64,000 bases of DNA, from NCBI RefSeq assembly GCF_028596125.1, contig NZ_CP117228.1:40613-104612 (forward strand), given 5' to 3'. Every line of letters begins with the position of its first letter. The first letter of the stretch is position 1. Made by a program: the position numbers and the translations under genes. Below, piece by piece: positions 25,625 to 34,356 of this stretch. Source of the stretch: Listeria innocua (GTDB lineage Bacteria > Bacillota > Bacilli > Lactobacillales > Listeriaceae). Under the pieces are notes generated by a model, which was given only the letters and a program-made list of their open reading frames with translations, did no database searches and was not told where the DNA came from.

Positions 25625-26782
25625 ATGGAAATTATATCAAAAAATGAACGAAACAACAATGAAAGGACAGTGTGTTCTTTGAAAGAAATAGAGAAAAGAA
25701 AAATTGTTGAGCATAACGACCTCATCACAAGTGTTGCCAAAATGGATAAAGTCCCTTTAAAGATTTTTGAGTTGGCAGTATCTTGTATTGATACGGAAAA
25801 CTTACCCAAAGACAATATTATTTATTTATCAAAGGCTGAATTGTTTACTTTTTTTGATGTATCAGATAATGGGAAACATACACGTTTTAAAGAAGCCATT
25901 GAAAAAATGCAAAAACAAGCTTTTTTTGAAATTAAAGAAGTTAAGGGCAAAGGATACAACGTAAAAAGTATCGTTCCTATCCCTTATGTGGAATGGAATA
26001 GCTACAATGATATGGTTACTTTACAATTTCAACCGCAAATTATGCCTTACTTGATTGATTTGAAAAAGAATTTTACGCAATATGCCTTATCTGATGTCAT
26101 GGAGTTAAACAGTAAGTACAGCATTATTCTTTATAAATGGTTATCAATGAATTACAACCAGTACGAGCATTACAGTGTCAAAGGGGGGCGGAGAACGGAG
26201 CAAGTGGAAAGCTACCGCAATCCGTCAATTAAAGTTAGTGAGTTACGTATACTTACTGACACAATGAACGAATATAAGAATTTTACAGACTTCAATAGAC
26301 GAGTTTTAAAAGAACCTTTAGAAGAAATCAGCGCCCATACGTCCTTTAATGTGACCTATGACAAAATCAAAGCAGGGCGTTCGATTGACAGCATACAGTT
26401 TCATATTGAAAAGAAACGCCGAGCAGACGATAACAGCTATAAGTTAGAAGATAAAGATTATCAATCCGACAAAGAGGAAAAATCAAGAAATGAAGCTGAC
26501 TTATTAAAACAGGCAATGGAAAGTAAGTACACACGATTATTGATTGAAAACTTTCTCTTATCCCCTCTTGAAATGACGGACACGGCACTTATGGCAGGTT
26601 TGCAAAAGAACGTCTATCCGCTTTATGACGAGTTAAAGGAATTAAGAGGATTGAATGGGGTCAAAGACCACTTGTCTTATGTATCTAGCAAACAAGAAGC
26701 CTATTCTAAACGCAATGTAGCGAAGTATCTGAAAAAAGCAATCGAGCAATATCTACCTACGGTTAAAAGGCAGGACTTATGA
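25625..26782 (+). CDS. repB: RepB initiator, Rep_3 family (replicon 1)
   Basis: 385-aa initiator of iteron-controlled theta replication, of the type found on lactococcal and enterococcal plasmids. The first winged-helix domain begins near KRKIVEHNDLITSVAKMDKVPLK, contains LSKAELFTFFDVSDN and continues with HYSVKGGRR; a second DNA-binding domain follows. AAGGAGCAACTTCTC precedes the ATG. It is about 75 percent similar by eye to RepB2 at 32985, but the iterons differ, which should make the replicons compatible. Its stop overlaps the start of the next gene by one base. Confidence 0.95.
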   Translation: MEIISKNERNNNERTVCSLKEIEKRKIVEHNDLITSVAKMDKVPLKIFELAVSCIDTENLPKDNIIYLSKAELFTFFDVSDNGKHTRFKEAIEKMQKQAFFEIKEVKGKGYNVKSIVPIPYVEWNSYNDMVTLQFQPQIMPYLIDLKKNFTQYALSDVMELNSKYSIILYKWLSMNYNQYEHYSVKGGRRTEQVESYRNPSIKVSELRILTDTMNEYKNFTDFNRRVLKEPLEEISAHTSFNVTYDKIKAGRSIDSIQFHIEKKRRADDNSYKLEDKDYQSDKEEKSRNEADLLKQAMESKYTRLLIENFLLSPLEMTDTALMAGLQKNVYPLYDELKELRGLNGVKDHLSYVSSKQEAYSKRNVAKYLKKAIEQYLPTVKRQDL

Positions 26783-27411
26783 TGAGTGAAAAGTTAAAGA
26801 CAATCAAAGAGCTTGCTGACGAGTTGGGTGTTTCTAAACAGGGTGTTCGTTACCATATGAAGTCTATACCACAGGAAGAACTCAAAAAAAATAATAAAGG
26901 AATAGTTGTTTTAAATATTGAACAACAAAACTTTATAAGAAGAAAAGCTAAGTCAGACACAGCGGTAAGTGGTAAGTCAGACACAGCAGTAAGTGGTAAG
27001 TCAGACACAGCGGTAAGATATAAGCAAGAAATAAGTTTTTTAGAAGAAAAGAATTTATTAAAAGATAATCAGATAGACTATTTAAAACAACAGATAAAGA
27101 ATTATGAAAACCAAGCAAATAATTTAATCGAAGTACAGAAGCAAACACAAAATCTTTTAGATCAACAACAACGTCTAGCCTTACAGGATAAAAAATTACT
27201 AGAAGAGTATAAATCAGAAATCAATGAATTGAAAGCTCTTAAAATGCCTCAGGAGGATATGAAAGATGGCTCGTCGATAAGGGGTGAGGCGCAGGAAGAA
27301 ATTGAACGACTGAAAGCTCAATTGAAGTTATCAGAAGAAGAACGAAACAAGGCAAAAGAAAAAGAGCCGGTAAAAACAGAATCTAAAAAATGGTGGCAAC
27401 TATGGAAATGA
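26782..27411 (+). CDS. RepX-type replication-associated protein (replicon 1)
   Basis: 209-aa protein with an N-terminal helix-turn-helix (KTIKELADELGVSKQGVRYHMKS), a long coiled coil with DQQQRLALQDKKLLEEYKSE, and a C-terminal KWWQLWK. It is the usual second gene of RepB operons (DUF536) and is thought to affect plasmid stability or copy number. A three-fold 8-residue repeat (KSDTAVSG) sits between the two domains, encoded by 24-bp repeats. The ATG overlaps the repB stop. Confidence 0.85.
   Translation: MSEKLKTIKELADELGVSKQGVRYHMKSIPQEELKKNNKGIVVLNIEQQNFIRRKAKSDTAVSGKSDTAVSGKSDTAVRYKQEISFLEEKNLLKDNQIDYLKQQIKNYENQANNLIEVQKQTQNLLDQQQRLALQDKKLLEEYKSEINELKALKMPQEDMKDGSSIRGEAQEEIERLKAQLKLSEEERNKAKEKEPVKTESKKWWQLWK
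26950..27016 (+). repeat. 24-bp tandem repeat within the replication-associated gene
   Basis: Two and four-fifths copies of a unit beginning AAGTCAGACACAGC (26950-26973, 26974-26997, 26998-27016), differing by one base. The in-frame unit adds KSDTAVSG to the protein each time, so slippage would change length without frameshift. Confidence 0.85.
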
Positions 27412-27421
27412 GGGGGATCAA

Positions 27422-28837
27422 ATGAGTCATTCGGAACAAATGATTGAAAACCAGTTCATACAAATCTTAAGTGAGAAAGAAAATCAGTGGACTTATCGTC
27501 CGGACTTGAAGTCGGAAGAAGCACTTTGGCAAAACTTTAGAAGCCATTTGAACCGAATAAATTTAGCAGTCTTGGAAGAACAACTATTAACGGACAAAGA
27601 ATTTAAGCAAGTCAAAGTCGAGTTTTCACGTTTGACCGGAACACCTTTTTTAGCTTCTCAATGGCTTAGAGGAGAAAACGGGGTGGCTCAAGTTTTATTA
27701 GAGCGAGAAGATGGGAAAAAAGTGACTTTAGAAGCCTTTAGAAATAAGGATATCTCAGGAGGAACTTCTTCTTATGAGGTGGTTCACCAAGTGGTCCCAG
27801 ATTCCTCTAGAGTAGATCGTGGAGATGTGAGTTTGCTGATTAATGGGCTCCCAATCATTCATATTGAGCTCAAAAAAGAGTCTGCTAAAGACGGTTTTAT
27901 GCAAGCTTATTATCAAATTCAGCGTTATGCAGAAGATGGATTTTTTAAAGGGATTTACGCAACCACTCAAATCATGGTAATCTCCAATAAAGTTGATACC
28001 CGATACTTTGCAAGACCTAGTGAAGATACCGCTGAAGCCTATGCTCGGATGAAGAAGTTTTTATTTAATTGGCGGACTGAAGACAATCAAACGGTTTCCG
28101 ATTTGTTTGATTTTACTCGTACAGTTTTGCGGATACCCGATGCCCATGAATTGATTAGCCAATATACCATTCTCGTCGATGATCAAAAAAATCAAAAATT
28201 CCTCATGGCTTTAAGACCTTACCAAATTCATGCTATTCGTAAGATTCGTCAAAAAGCGGCACAGCATGAAGGAGGATTCATTTGGCATGCGACAGGTTCA
28301 GGAAAGACCATTACCAGTTTTGTCGCAACGAAATTATTAGCTCAAAATGCGATCGGTGTTGATCGTACGGTCATGGTTGTTGATAGAACAGACTTAGATG
28401 CTCAAACGCAGGATGAGTTTACGAAGTTTGCCTCGGAATACCATACCGGACAAACGACCGGAAATTCGGTAGCCAATACTTTGATTGTTGGGATCAAAAA
28501 TCAAAAACAGTTGGCTCGAAACCTCCTTTCATCAAAAAATAATAATACGATTTTAGTGACCACGATTCAAAAACTCTCTGCGGCTATGCGGAGTGCCCAA
28601 CAAGAGAGTGAAGAAAAAGGCTCCAATCAATTTGAGAAGCTACGGCAAGAACATATTGTTTTTATTGTTGATGAGGCTCATCGTGCGGTTAGTGATGAGG
28701 AAATGAAGCGAATTAAGAAAATATTACCCAATTCAACCTGGTTTGGATTAACGGGGACGCCTATTTTTGAAGAAAATAAAAAGCAAGAAAATGGAACCTT
28801 TGCCAGAACGGTTCTGTTGCAAAGCGTCTCTAGCTAA
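27422..28837 (+). pseudogene. hsdR: HsdR, type I restriction subunit, truncated by an IS element
   Basis: The first 463 residues of a roughly 1000-residue HsdR. The nuclease domain is visible (RGDVSLLINGLPIIHIELKKE, the Asp..ELK core). The translocase begins with HATGSGKTITS (Walker A) and has DEAHRAVSDEE (DEAH box) and GLTGTPIF. Coding ends at 28809, and the last residues (VLLQSVSS) come from the IS terminus. The remaining motor motifs and the HsdM/HsdS interface are lost, and no hsdM or hsdS is present, so restriction by this gene is not possible. Confidence 0.92.
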
Positions 28838-29621
28838 AGACAATTTCCTTAAGCTTACTATCGATCAAGCCGGGATGCCTAGTAATCCTTTGATTTCAAG
28901 ACACACTGAAAAACCAAAAAGGGACCCTTCTTTTCGGCTTTTCTTATATAGTCCTCGAATGGTTTCCATCCCTTTGATCGTGGTCGCAGCGGTACGTAAG
29001 CTTCGATAGAATTTATTTCTACGCTTAATTGGTCGATGATCTTGTTCAATCAAATTGTTTAAATATTTTACGGTTCGATGTTCTGTATGTTGATAAAACC
29101 CATGATTCTGCAACTTTTTGAAGGCACAGGAAATCGACGGTGCTTTATCAGTAACGAGAACCTTTGGTTCTCCAAAATGGTTGAACAGTCTCTTTAAGAA
29201 CGCATACGCAGCTTGTGTATTGCGTTTTTTTCGTAGCCATATATCTAAGGTTAAGCCATCTGCATCGATGGCTCGATACAGATAATGCCACTTGCCTTTA
29301 ATTTTGATATAGGTTTCGTCCATCTTCCATGAATAAAAAGACTGCTTGTTTTTCTTTTTCCAGATCTGATAAAGTAACTTTCCGTATTCCTGAACCCAAC
29401 GGTAAATGGTTGTATGACAGACCTCAATGCCACGATCATAGAGAATTTCTTGAACTTCACGATAACTGAGGTTATAGCGAAGATAATAACCGACAGCCAC
29501 AATAATCACGTCTTCTTGGAATTGTTTTCCTTTAAAAGGGTTCATATCTTCGTTCCTCCCGGGTCATTTTAGTTAGATTTTACACTAAAAGGTCTTGATT
29601 GAAAAACTTTGCAACAGAACC
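28810..29621 (-). mobile_element. IS6-family element (ISS1/IS1216 group), 812 bp, complete
   Basis: Ends GGTTCTGTTGCAAAG at 28810 and CTTTGCAACAGAACC ending at 29621. Flanks GCCAGAAC and ATCCTTTA differ, and the genes on the two sides are unrelated fragments (hsdR, relaxase tail), so it marks a recombination or deletion junction. Confidence 0.93.
28865..29545 (-). CDS. tnp: IS6-family transposase
   Basis: 226-aa intact transposase beginning MNPFKGKQFQEDVIIVAVGY. DDE motifs are complete: DETYIKIKG, VTDKAPS and LIEQDHR. It is distinct from the other copies at the N-terminus (NPFKG) and around LFNHFGEPKV. GGGAGGAA lies upstream of the ATG at 29545. Probably active and able to mobilise related ends nearby. 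Confidence 0.95.
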   Translation of the reverse strand: MNPFKGKQFQEDVIIVAVGYYLRYNLSYREVQEILYDRGIEVCHTTIYRWVQEYGKLLYQIWKKKNKQSFYSWKMDETYIKIKGKWHYLYRAIDADGLTLDIWLRKKRNTQAAYAFLKRLFNHFGEPKVLVTDKAPSISCAFKKLQNHGFYQHTEHRTVKYLNNLIEQDHRPIKRRNKFYRSLRTAATTIKGMETIRGLYKKSRKEGSLFGFSVCLEIKGLLGIPA

Positions 29622-29812
29622 ATCCTTTAAAAGAGAAACAGACCGAGCTTAAAAATTTACAAAAAGAAGTTAAGCAAGAAGAAAAGAAACTAAGCGAGAA
29701 AATTCAAGGACAACTGCACAACTTCGTAAAGCAAAGTCCGCAAGCCAAAGCACAAGAACAAAATAATCAACAAGAGCAATCACAAGAAGAAGATAACGGC
29801 TTGCATCTATAA
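29622..29812 (+). pseudogene. C-terminal tail of a mobilisation relaxase, fragment
   Basis: About 62 codons of a Gln/Lys/Glu-rich coiled tail (LKEKQTELKNLQKEVKQEEKK) ending in DNGLHL. The 5' end is cut by the IS element, whose terminus supplies the apparent start. Tails of this type close Mob/relaxase proteins on small lactic-acid-bacterial plasmids, but the composition is low in information and the assignment is tentative. Confidence 0.45.
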
Positions 29813-29821
29813 AATCGCTTT

Positions 29822-29850
29822 TAAAGCCCTGCTAAGGGCTTTTTCTTTTG
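29822..29850 (+). terminator. Rho-independent terminator
   Basis: AAAGCCCTGCTAAGGGCTTTTTCTTTT directly after the relaxase tail. Confidence 0.8.
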
Positions 29851-29981
29851 TCTTTGAACCATTTTACTAAAACGCAACCAAAGGTGCTTATAAGCCAAAA
29901 TAGAACGTCCTAGGGCTATTGTAGTTTATTATCCGCTTTACAAGCGGACTGCTTCTGTCGTCAAGCAGACCAACGAGCATA

Positions 29982-30026
29982 AACAAAAAGACTTGCCAAG
30001 AAAAACCTTTGACAAGCCTTTTTGTT
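29982..30026. terminator. Bidirectional terminator
   Basis: AACAAAAAGACTTG and CAAGCCTTTTTGTT pair across a 17-base loop, at the 3' end of the minus-strand membrane-protein gene. The 130 bases between this and the previous terminator hold no gene. Confidence 0.75.
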
Positions 30027-30037
30027 CATAACTTTTA

Positions 30038-30388
30038 TCATTTAAAATCTTTTCGGTATTGAAGAAATAAATATAGTCCACTAACAAAACAAGCAATCCC
30101 ATATTTGAACATAAAAAATTGATTGACTAAATATCCTCTTGGAAAAAACATATCACATGCGATAATAGCAACCAACATAACGTAGGCGCTTTTTAAACTA
30201 ATCAACATGGTTCTTTCGTCACTTTTACCCATTTTTATAGAATAAGTAACTACAAAAATAGCACTGAACATAACAAATATAAAACCAATTCCCACAAGTA
30301 GATTAAAATTGCCAATTGACTGTTCCGACCATTCCTTTAGAGGATAGAACAAGGCTTCTGGTATATCACTTAAACTTTTAATTTTCAT
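30038..30388 (-). CDS. Hypothetical membrane protein, 116 aa
   Basis: Three to four hydrophobic helices (about 31-50, 62-82, 88-106) follow a polar N-terminus MKIKSLSDIPEALFYPLKEW. It overlaps the upstream HTH regulator gene by 11 bases, so the two form an operon. Such regulator plus small membrane protein pairs are common on Gram-positive plasmids (DUF2178-like), but the function is unknown. Confidence 0.7.
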   Translation of the reverse strand: MKIKSLSDIPEALFYPLKEWSEQSIGNFNLLVGIGFIFVMFSAIFVVTYSIKMGKSDERTMLISLKSAYVMLVAIIACDMFFPRGYLVNQFFMFKYGIACFVSGLYLFLQYRKDFK

Positions 30389-30617
30389 TTTCTGCTCCTC
30401 CTAAATCATAAGAAAAAATATCTGTTATATCTACTTTGAAAAAAGTTGCTATCCTAAATGCTAACAAAAGAGTAGGAATATACTTCCCTTTTTCCATAAC
30501 AAATATTGTTTGTTTAGACACTCCTATTTTATCTGCTAATTCCTGTTGAGATAATCGAGCTAATACACGAAATTCATATACTTTATTGTTAATGGAATCG
30601 CCAAAGTCTTTTTTCAT
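30378..30617 (-). CDS. XRE/Cro-type repressor, 79 aa
   Basis: A single helix-turn-helix domain: VYEFRVLARLSQQELADKIGVSKQTIFVMEKGKYIPTLL (positions 12-50). This compact form usually represses its own operon. AAGGAGG stands before the ATG at 30617. A large perfect palindrome 43 bases upstream is the probable operator. It is translationally coupled to the downstream membrane protein. Confidence 0.9.
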   Translation of the reverse strand: MKKDFGDSINNKVYEFRVLARLSQQELADKIGVSKQTIFVMEKGKYIPTLLLAFRIATFFKVDITDIFSYDLGGAENEN

Positions 30618-30659
30618 AAACTGACCTCCTTAAAACAAGGATACACTAAACTTATTAAA

Positions 30660-30700
30660 AAGTAAAGTATAATTATACTTAGTTTAATTATACTTTACTT
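30660..30700. promoter_or_regulatory. Probable operator of the XRE repressor
   Basis: AAGTAAAGTATAATTA (30660-30675) is perfectly inverted at 30685-30700 with a 9-base spacer. The arms contain TATAAT-like promoter elements on both strands. Confidence 0.7.
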
Positions 30701-30835
30701 ATTCAAAAATAGAAAACTAGTCATAACTTAACAGTTTTGACTAACAAATAACGATATGATAAAATCAAGGATAGTAAAAGGTCATAACTGGCAGTCATAA
30801 ATAAGATGAATTTTTAGGGGGGGGGTTACTTACTA

Positions 30836-31363
30836 TTGCACACATTAATCAAAAACTTACAAATACTATTCCTCTGCCTTTTAGGAATTTCAATTTTTGG
30901 AGTTTTAGGTTTTGGACTCTACTTTTTATTTTTTACTGGGGTTTCTAATCAATGGGTTTGGGCAAGTGTCCTACTAATAATTTTTATTATTATTACTTGG
31001 TTCTCAAAAAAATACGTTGATTGGAAGCATGGAGGAATACTCCTTGTAGTAGTCATTGCATTCATGGGAGCTTGTATTGATATACAAGGAAACCCGCTAT
31101 ATAACGAGCCGATTCGCCTCGTCTATCAACATCTAGGTACACTTAAAGTTACGAACATCATGACATCAATCAATGGTACTACTGGAGTTAACTATTATTT
31201 TAATATTGTTAATCCATCTGGTCACGTTGTAAAACAATTAAACATATGGGGCGTTGCTCTCTTTCGTTTTATTGAATACTTAGTTATTTACAGTATTCTT
31301 TTAAGCATGCTTGTCCCAATGTTTAAATTAGTTAGAAATATTAAATTAAAAAAGGAGAGTTAA
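30836..31363 (+). CDS. Hypothetical membrane protein, 175 aa
   Basis: Four predicted helices (about 8-33, 40-58, 66-82 and 143-165), with a polar outer loop at about 85-140 ([19 protein letters not shown]). The start is probably TTG at 30836. Upstream is an unusual run of nine G bases (30817-30825) in place of a normal ribosome site. One base separates it from the ClbS-like gene. Function unknown. Confidence 0.6.
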   Translation: MHTLIKNLQILFLCLLGISIFGVLGFGLYFLFFTGVSNQWVWASVLLIIFIIITWFSKKYVDWKHGGILLVVVIAFMGACIDIQGNPLYNEPIRLVYQHLGTLKVTNIMTSINGTTGVNYYFNIVNPSGHVVKQLNIWGVALFRFIEYLVIYSILLSMLVPMFKLVRNIKLKKES

Positions 31364-31364
31364 T

Positions 31365-31874
31365 ATGAGGGCTTATACCGACAAGGAAGAATTAATTGCA
31401 GAAATCAAACAACGCTACCAAAAATATATCGCTGAATTTGAGAACATTCCTGAAGACTTGAGGAATAGACGAACTGACGAAGTCAATAAAACGCCCTCTG
31501 AAAACCTATCTTATCAGTTAGGGTGGTTATCCTTATTGTTAGGCTGGGAAGAGAAAGAGAAGGCAGGAATTGAAGTTCAAACGCCAGCAGAAGGCTATAA
31601 ATGGAATAACTTAGGTGGGCTTTACCAATCGTTTTATGATACTTATGGAGAAGAAACCTTAGATGAACAAATTCAACAGTTGGATAAAAAAGTGATTGAC
31701 TTATGCGCTTGGATAGAAACATTGAGCGATAAAGAGTTGTTTGAACCTGAACAACGAAAATGGGCAACTACAAAAGCAAAATGGCCTTTGTATAAGTGGA
31801 TTCATATTAATAGCGTAGCACCATTTACAAATTTCCGAACCAAAATACGTAAGTGGAAGAAGATTTTCTTATGA
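31365..31874 (+). CDS. ClbS/DfsB-family four-helix protein
   Basis: 169-aa DinB-like four-helix-bundle protein. The N-terminal [20 protein letters not shown], middle [15 protein letters not shown] and C-terminal [27 protein letters not shown] are characteristic of the ClbS/DfsB family (DUF1706). ClbS itself protects cells against colibactin by hydrolysing its cyclopropane warhead; most relatives are uncharacterised, so protective function is only a possibility. AAAGGAGAG precedes the ATG. The stop overlaps the resolvase start (ATGA). Confidence 0.85.
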   Translation: MRAYTDKEELIAEIKQRYQKYIAEFENIPEDLRNRRTDEVNKTPSENLSYQLGWLSLLLGWEEKEKAGIEVQTPAEGYKWNNLGGLYQSFYDTYGEETLDEQIQQLDKKVIDLCAWIETLSDKELFEPEQRKWATTKAKWPLYKWIHINSVAPFTNFRTKIRKWKKIFL

Positions 31875-32431
31875 AATACGGCTATGCACGAGTAAGTACC
31901 CTAGACCAAAAATTGGAAAATCAAATCGAGCAACTAACCAACGCAGGTGCAGAAACGATTGTGCAAGAGAAACTCACAGGAACAACCAAACAACGTCCTG
32001 AATTTCAAGGCTTACTGACACGATTAGATGCAGGCGATACCTTGATTGTCACCAAACTTGACCGTTTCGCACGGAACACTAAAGAAGCCCTTGAAATCAT
32101 TCAAGAGCTGTTTCAACAAAACGTCAGTATTCATATCCTAAACATTGGCTTGATTGATAATACTGCCACAGGACAATTGATTTTTACGATTTTTTCTGCC
32201 TTTGCGCAATTTGAACGAGAGCTAATACTCGAACGCACCCAAGAGGGGAAGCGCTATGCGAAAGCCCACGACCCTAAGTTTCGAGAAGGACGCCCAAAGA
32301 AATATACAAAGGAGCAGTTGCAACTGGCGTATGAGTTAAAACAGCAAGGCTTAACTTACAAGATGATTGAACGAAAAACAGGAATCAGTATTAGTACCCA
32401 ACAACGAGCTTTCAAGCAGATGACGAAATAA
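31871..32431 (+). CDS. Serine recombinase (resolvase/invertase)
   Basis: 186-aa recombinase of the small resolvase class often found beside RepB replicons, where it reduces plasmid multimers. YARVSTLDQ includes the catalytic serine (Ser9). [15 protein letters not shown] and [16 protein letters not shown] follow, and the C-terminal [11 protein letters not shown] begins the helix-turn-helix. All catalytic landmarks are present. Its ATG overlaps the stop of the ClbS-like gene, and the second origin follows downstream. Confidence 0.92.
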   Translation: MKYGYARVSTLDQKLENQIEQLTNAGAETIVQEKLTGTTKQRPEFQGLLTRLDAGDTLIVTKLDRFARNTKEALEIIQELFQQNVSIHILNIGLIDNTATGQLIFTIFSAFAQFERELILERTQEGKRYAKAHDPKFREGRPKKYTKEQLQLAYELKQQGLTYKMIERKTGISISTQQRAFKQMTK

Positions 32432-32810
32432 GGCTGTTTGAGAGCTTTTTTTGTTTGCGACTATTTCTACCAATTTCACTCTAAAATCGCTTAGAATCTA
32501 AAATATGAGATTCTCGGACTATTTCAATCCGCCTTTAGGTTGTTAGGGTGCAACCCTGACCGAACAGTGCCGACTGTTCGCTTAACAAACAAGACAGATT
32601 GTATCCACTCGCTAATGGATTGACGTCTAGTAAAGTTTTACAGACTACCACAATCTGTCCTTGCGGAGCGGTTTTGACCTTTTCTTTTGACTTTGATTTT
32701 AAGATTTTAGAACGGAGTGAAAAAAGGCGAAGCCTATTTATATTTATCTTATATATTTTAATCTTTTGTTCTTTTGTGTGGTTTAAAAGTCAATGTTTTC
32801 AAGAATTTAC
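32432..32810. other. Non-coding leader region of replicon 2
   Basis: No credible gene. It contains short dyads (GAATCTAAAATATGAGATTC at about 32491; GTTAGGGTGCAACCCTGAC at about 32541; CGAACAGTGCCGACTGTTCG at 32561) and the AAAAAAGGCGAAGCCTAT and TTTTAATCTTTTGTTCTTTTG blocks also found upstream of origin 1, so it is the conserved upstream part of a RepB origin. Confidence 0.6.
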
Positions 32811-32815
32811 AGATT

Positions 32816-32955
32816 TATAGCGGTAGAAAAAACTGTGTATAGCGGTAGAAAAAACTGTGTATAGCGGTAGAAAATTATTTTATTATTACCGCTATTGTGA
32901 TATAATAAAAAGCATAGAGAAATTTCACGACTAAATGACTTTCTCTATGCTACTC
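32816..32955 (+). other. ori: Theta replication origin 2 (iterons and rep leader)
   Basis: Two full 22-bp iterons starting TATAGCGGTAGAAAA (32816-32837, 32838-32859) and a third that diverges after 15 bases (32860-32881), then an inverted ACCGCTAT. The extended -10 promoter TGATATAAT (TATAAT 32901-32906) and leader hairpin AGCATAGAGAAA..TTTCTCTATGCT (32911-32951) match origin 1 in layout. Confidence 0.88.
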
Positions 32956-32984
32956 TCAAACACGCAAAGGAGCGTATTTATATT

Positions 32985-34133
32985 ATGATTATACCAGAAA
33001 AGAACAAAAATCAAAAGCAGGTGTTGACCTTGAATGAACTGTCAAAAAGAAAAGTAGTGGAGCATAATAGCTTAATTACGTCTATTGCTAAAATGGATAA
33101 AACACCTCTCAAAATGTTTGAATTAGCGGTTTCTTGTATCAATACCGAAGAACCACCGAAGGACAATACCGTTTATCTCTCAAAGAGAGACCTTTTCGCT
33201 TTCTTTAAAGTATCCGATAATGACAAGCATCGTCGGTTTAAAGAAGCGGTTGAGAAAATGCAAAAACAAGCCTTTTTTCAAATCAAAGAAGAACAAGGCA
33301 AGGGTTTTAAATTTAAAAGCATTGTGCCTATCCCTTACGTGGAATGGACAGATTATCATGATGAAGTAAAAATTGAATTTCATCGTGAAATTATGCCTTA
33401 CTTAATCAATCTTAAAAAGAATTTTACGCAACACGCTTTATCAGATATAGCCGAACTCAATAGCAAGTATTCAATTATTCTTTACCGTTGGTTATCTATG
33501 CAATACAACCAATACGAGCATTATAGCGTTAAAGGTGGACGGAGAGCGGAGCAAGTGGAAGCCTACCGCAACCCCTCAATCACAGTAAAAGAGTTGCGGA
33601 CAATTACCGATACTGTAAATGAATATAAAGATATGAATAATTTCACTAAGTTTGTTTTAGATAAACCTTTGAAAGAGATTAACACCCATACGACTTTTAA
33701 CGTGTCCTATGACAAAATAAAAAAAGGGCGTTCGATTGATAGCATAGTCTTTCATATCGAGAAGAAACGTTGTGCTGACGATAATAGTTACAAGTTGGGA
33801 GATAAAGACTATCAAGCCGATAAAAAGCAAAAATCAAGAAATGAAGCGGACTTACTAAAACAGGCAATGGAAAGTAAATATACAAGACTTTTATCTGAAA
33901 ATTTCTTAATTGGCATGAATGATATTATGGATACAGCCACAATGGTAGGCTTACAGAAGAATGTTTATCCGCTTTATGACGAACTGAAAGAATTAAGAGG
34001 GCTAAATGGTGTCAAAGACCACTTGTCTTATGTTGCCAGCAAACAAGAAGCCTATTCTAAACGTAATGTAGCGAAATATCTTAAAAAAGCCATTGAACAA
34101 TACCTGCCAACGGTAAAACGACAAAATTTATAA
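32985..34133 (+). CDS. repB: RepB initiator, Rep_3 family (replicon 2)
   Basis: 382-aa theta initiator closely related to RepB1 at 25625: same LTSIAKMDK, FFKVSDN, QYNQYEHYSVKGGRR and C-terminal YLKKAIEQYLPTVKRQ. Differences are spread along the protein and include the region expected to read the iterons. AAAGGAG precedes the ATG. The coexistence of two active-looking initiators, each next to its own iterons, indicates a fusion of two plasmids. A small membrane-protein gene is inserted between it and its partner gene. Confidence 0.95.
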   Translation: MIIPEKNKNQKQVLTLNELSKRKVVEHNSLITSIAKMDKTPLKMFELAVSCINTEEPPKDNTVYLSKRDLFAFFKVSDNDKHRRFKEAVEKMQKQAFFQIKEEQGKGFKFKSIVPIPYVEWTDYHDEVKIEFHREIMPYLINLKKNFTQHALSDIAELNSKYSIILYRWLSMQYNQYEHYSVKGGRRAEQVEAYRNPSITVKELRTITDTVNEYKDMNNFTKFVLDKPLKEINTHTTFNVSYDKIKKGRSIDSIVFHIEKKRCADDNSYKLGDKDYQADKKQKSRNEADLLKQAMESKYTRLLSENFLIGMNDIMDTATMVGLQKNVYPLYDELKELRGLNGVKDHLSYVASKQEAYSKRNVAKYLKKAIEQYLPTVKRQNL

Positions 34134-34143
34134 GGAGAAAAAT

Positions 34144-34356
34144 ATGTGGAAGAATAACTTAAAGTTTAATAAAGATTTTTATATAGAAATATCTTTTTGG
34201 GTAGCAATCGTATTTGCTAGTCTTTATTTTGATAAAAGTTTTGAGCAAAAAACTATATTGAACAATATAGTTTGGATATTGGCAGTTATTTTATTATTAT
34301 TTGATGCTTTTACAATTGGTGTGCCTAAAAAGATACAAGGTAAAAACAATGAGTGA
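34144..34356 (+). CDS. Small membrane protein, 70 aa
   Basis: Two hydrophobic helices (about 14-30 and 42-58) and a basic tail. AAGGAG precedes the ATG, 11 bases after repB2. It overlaps the next gene by eight bases, so it belongs to the rep operon. It is absent from the replicon 1 operon. No family recognised. Confidence 0.6.
   Translation: MWKNNLKFNKDFYIEISFWVAIVFASLYFDKSFEQKTILNNIVWILAVILLLFDAFTIGVPKKIQGKNNE

Noticed and set aside
32816..32881. Short tandem repeats that could suggest a CRISPR array
   Set aside because: The 22-bp units have no spacers, sit beside repB and match the iteron layout of the other origin. No cas genes are present.
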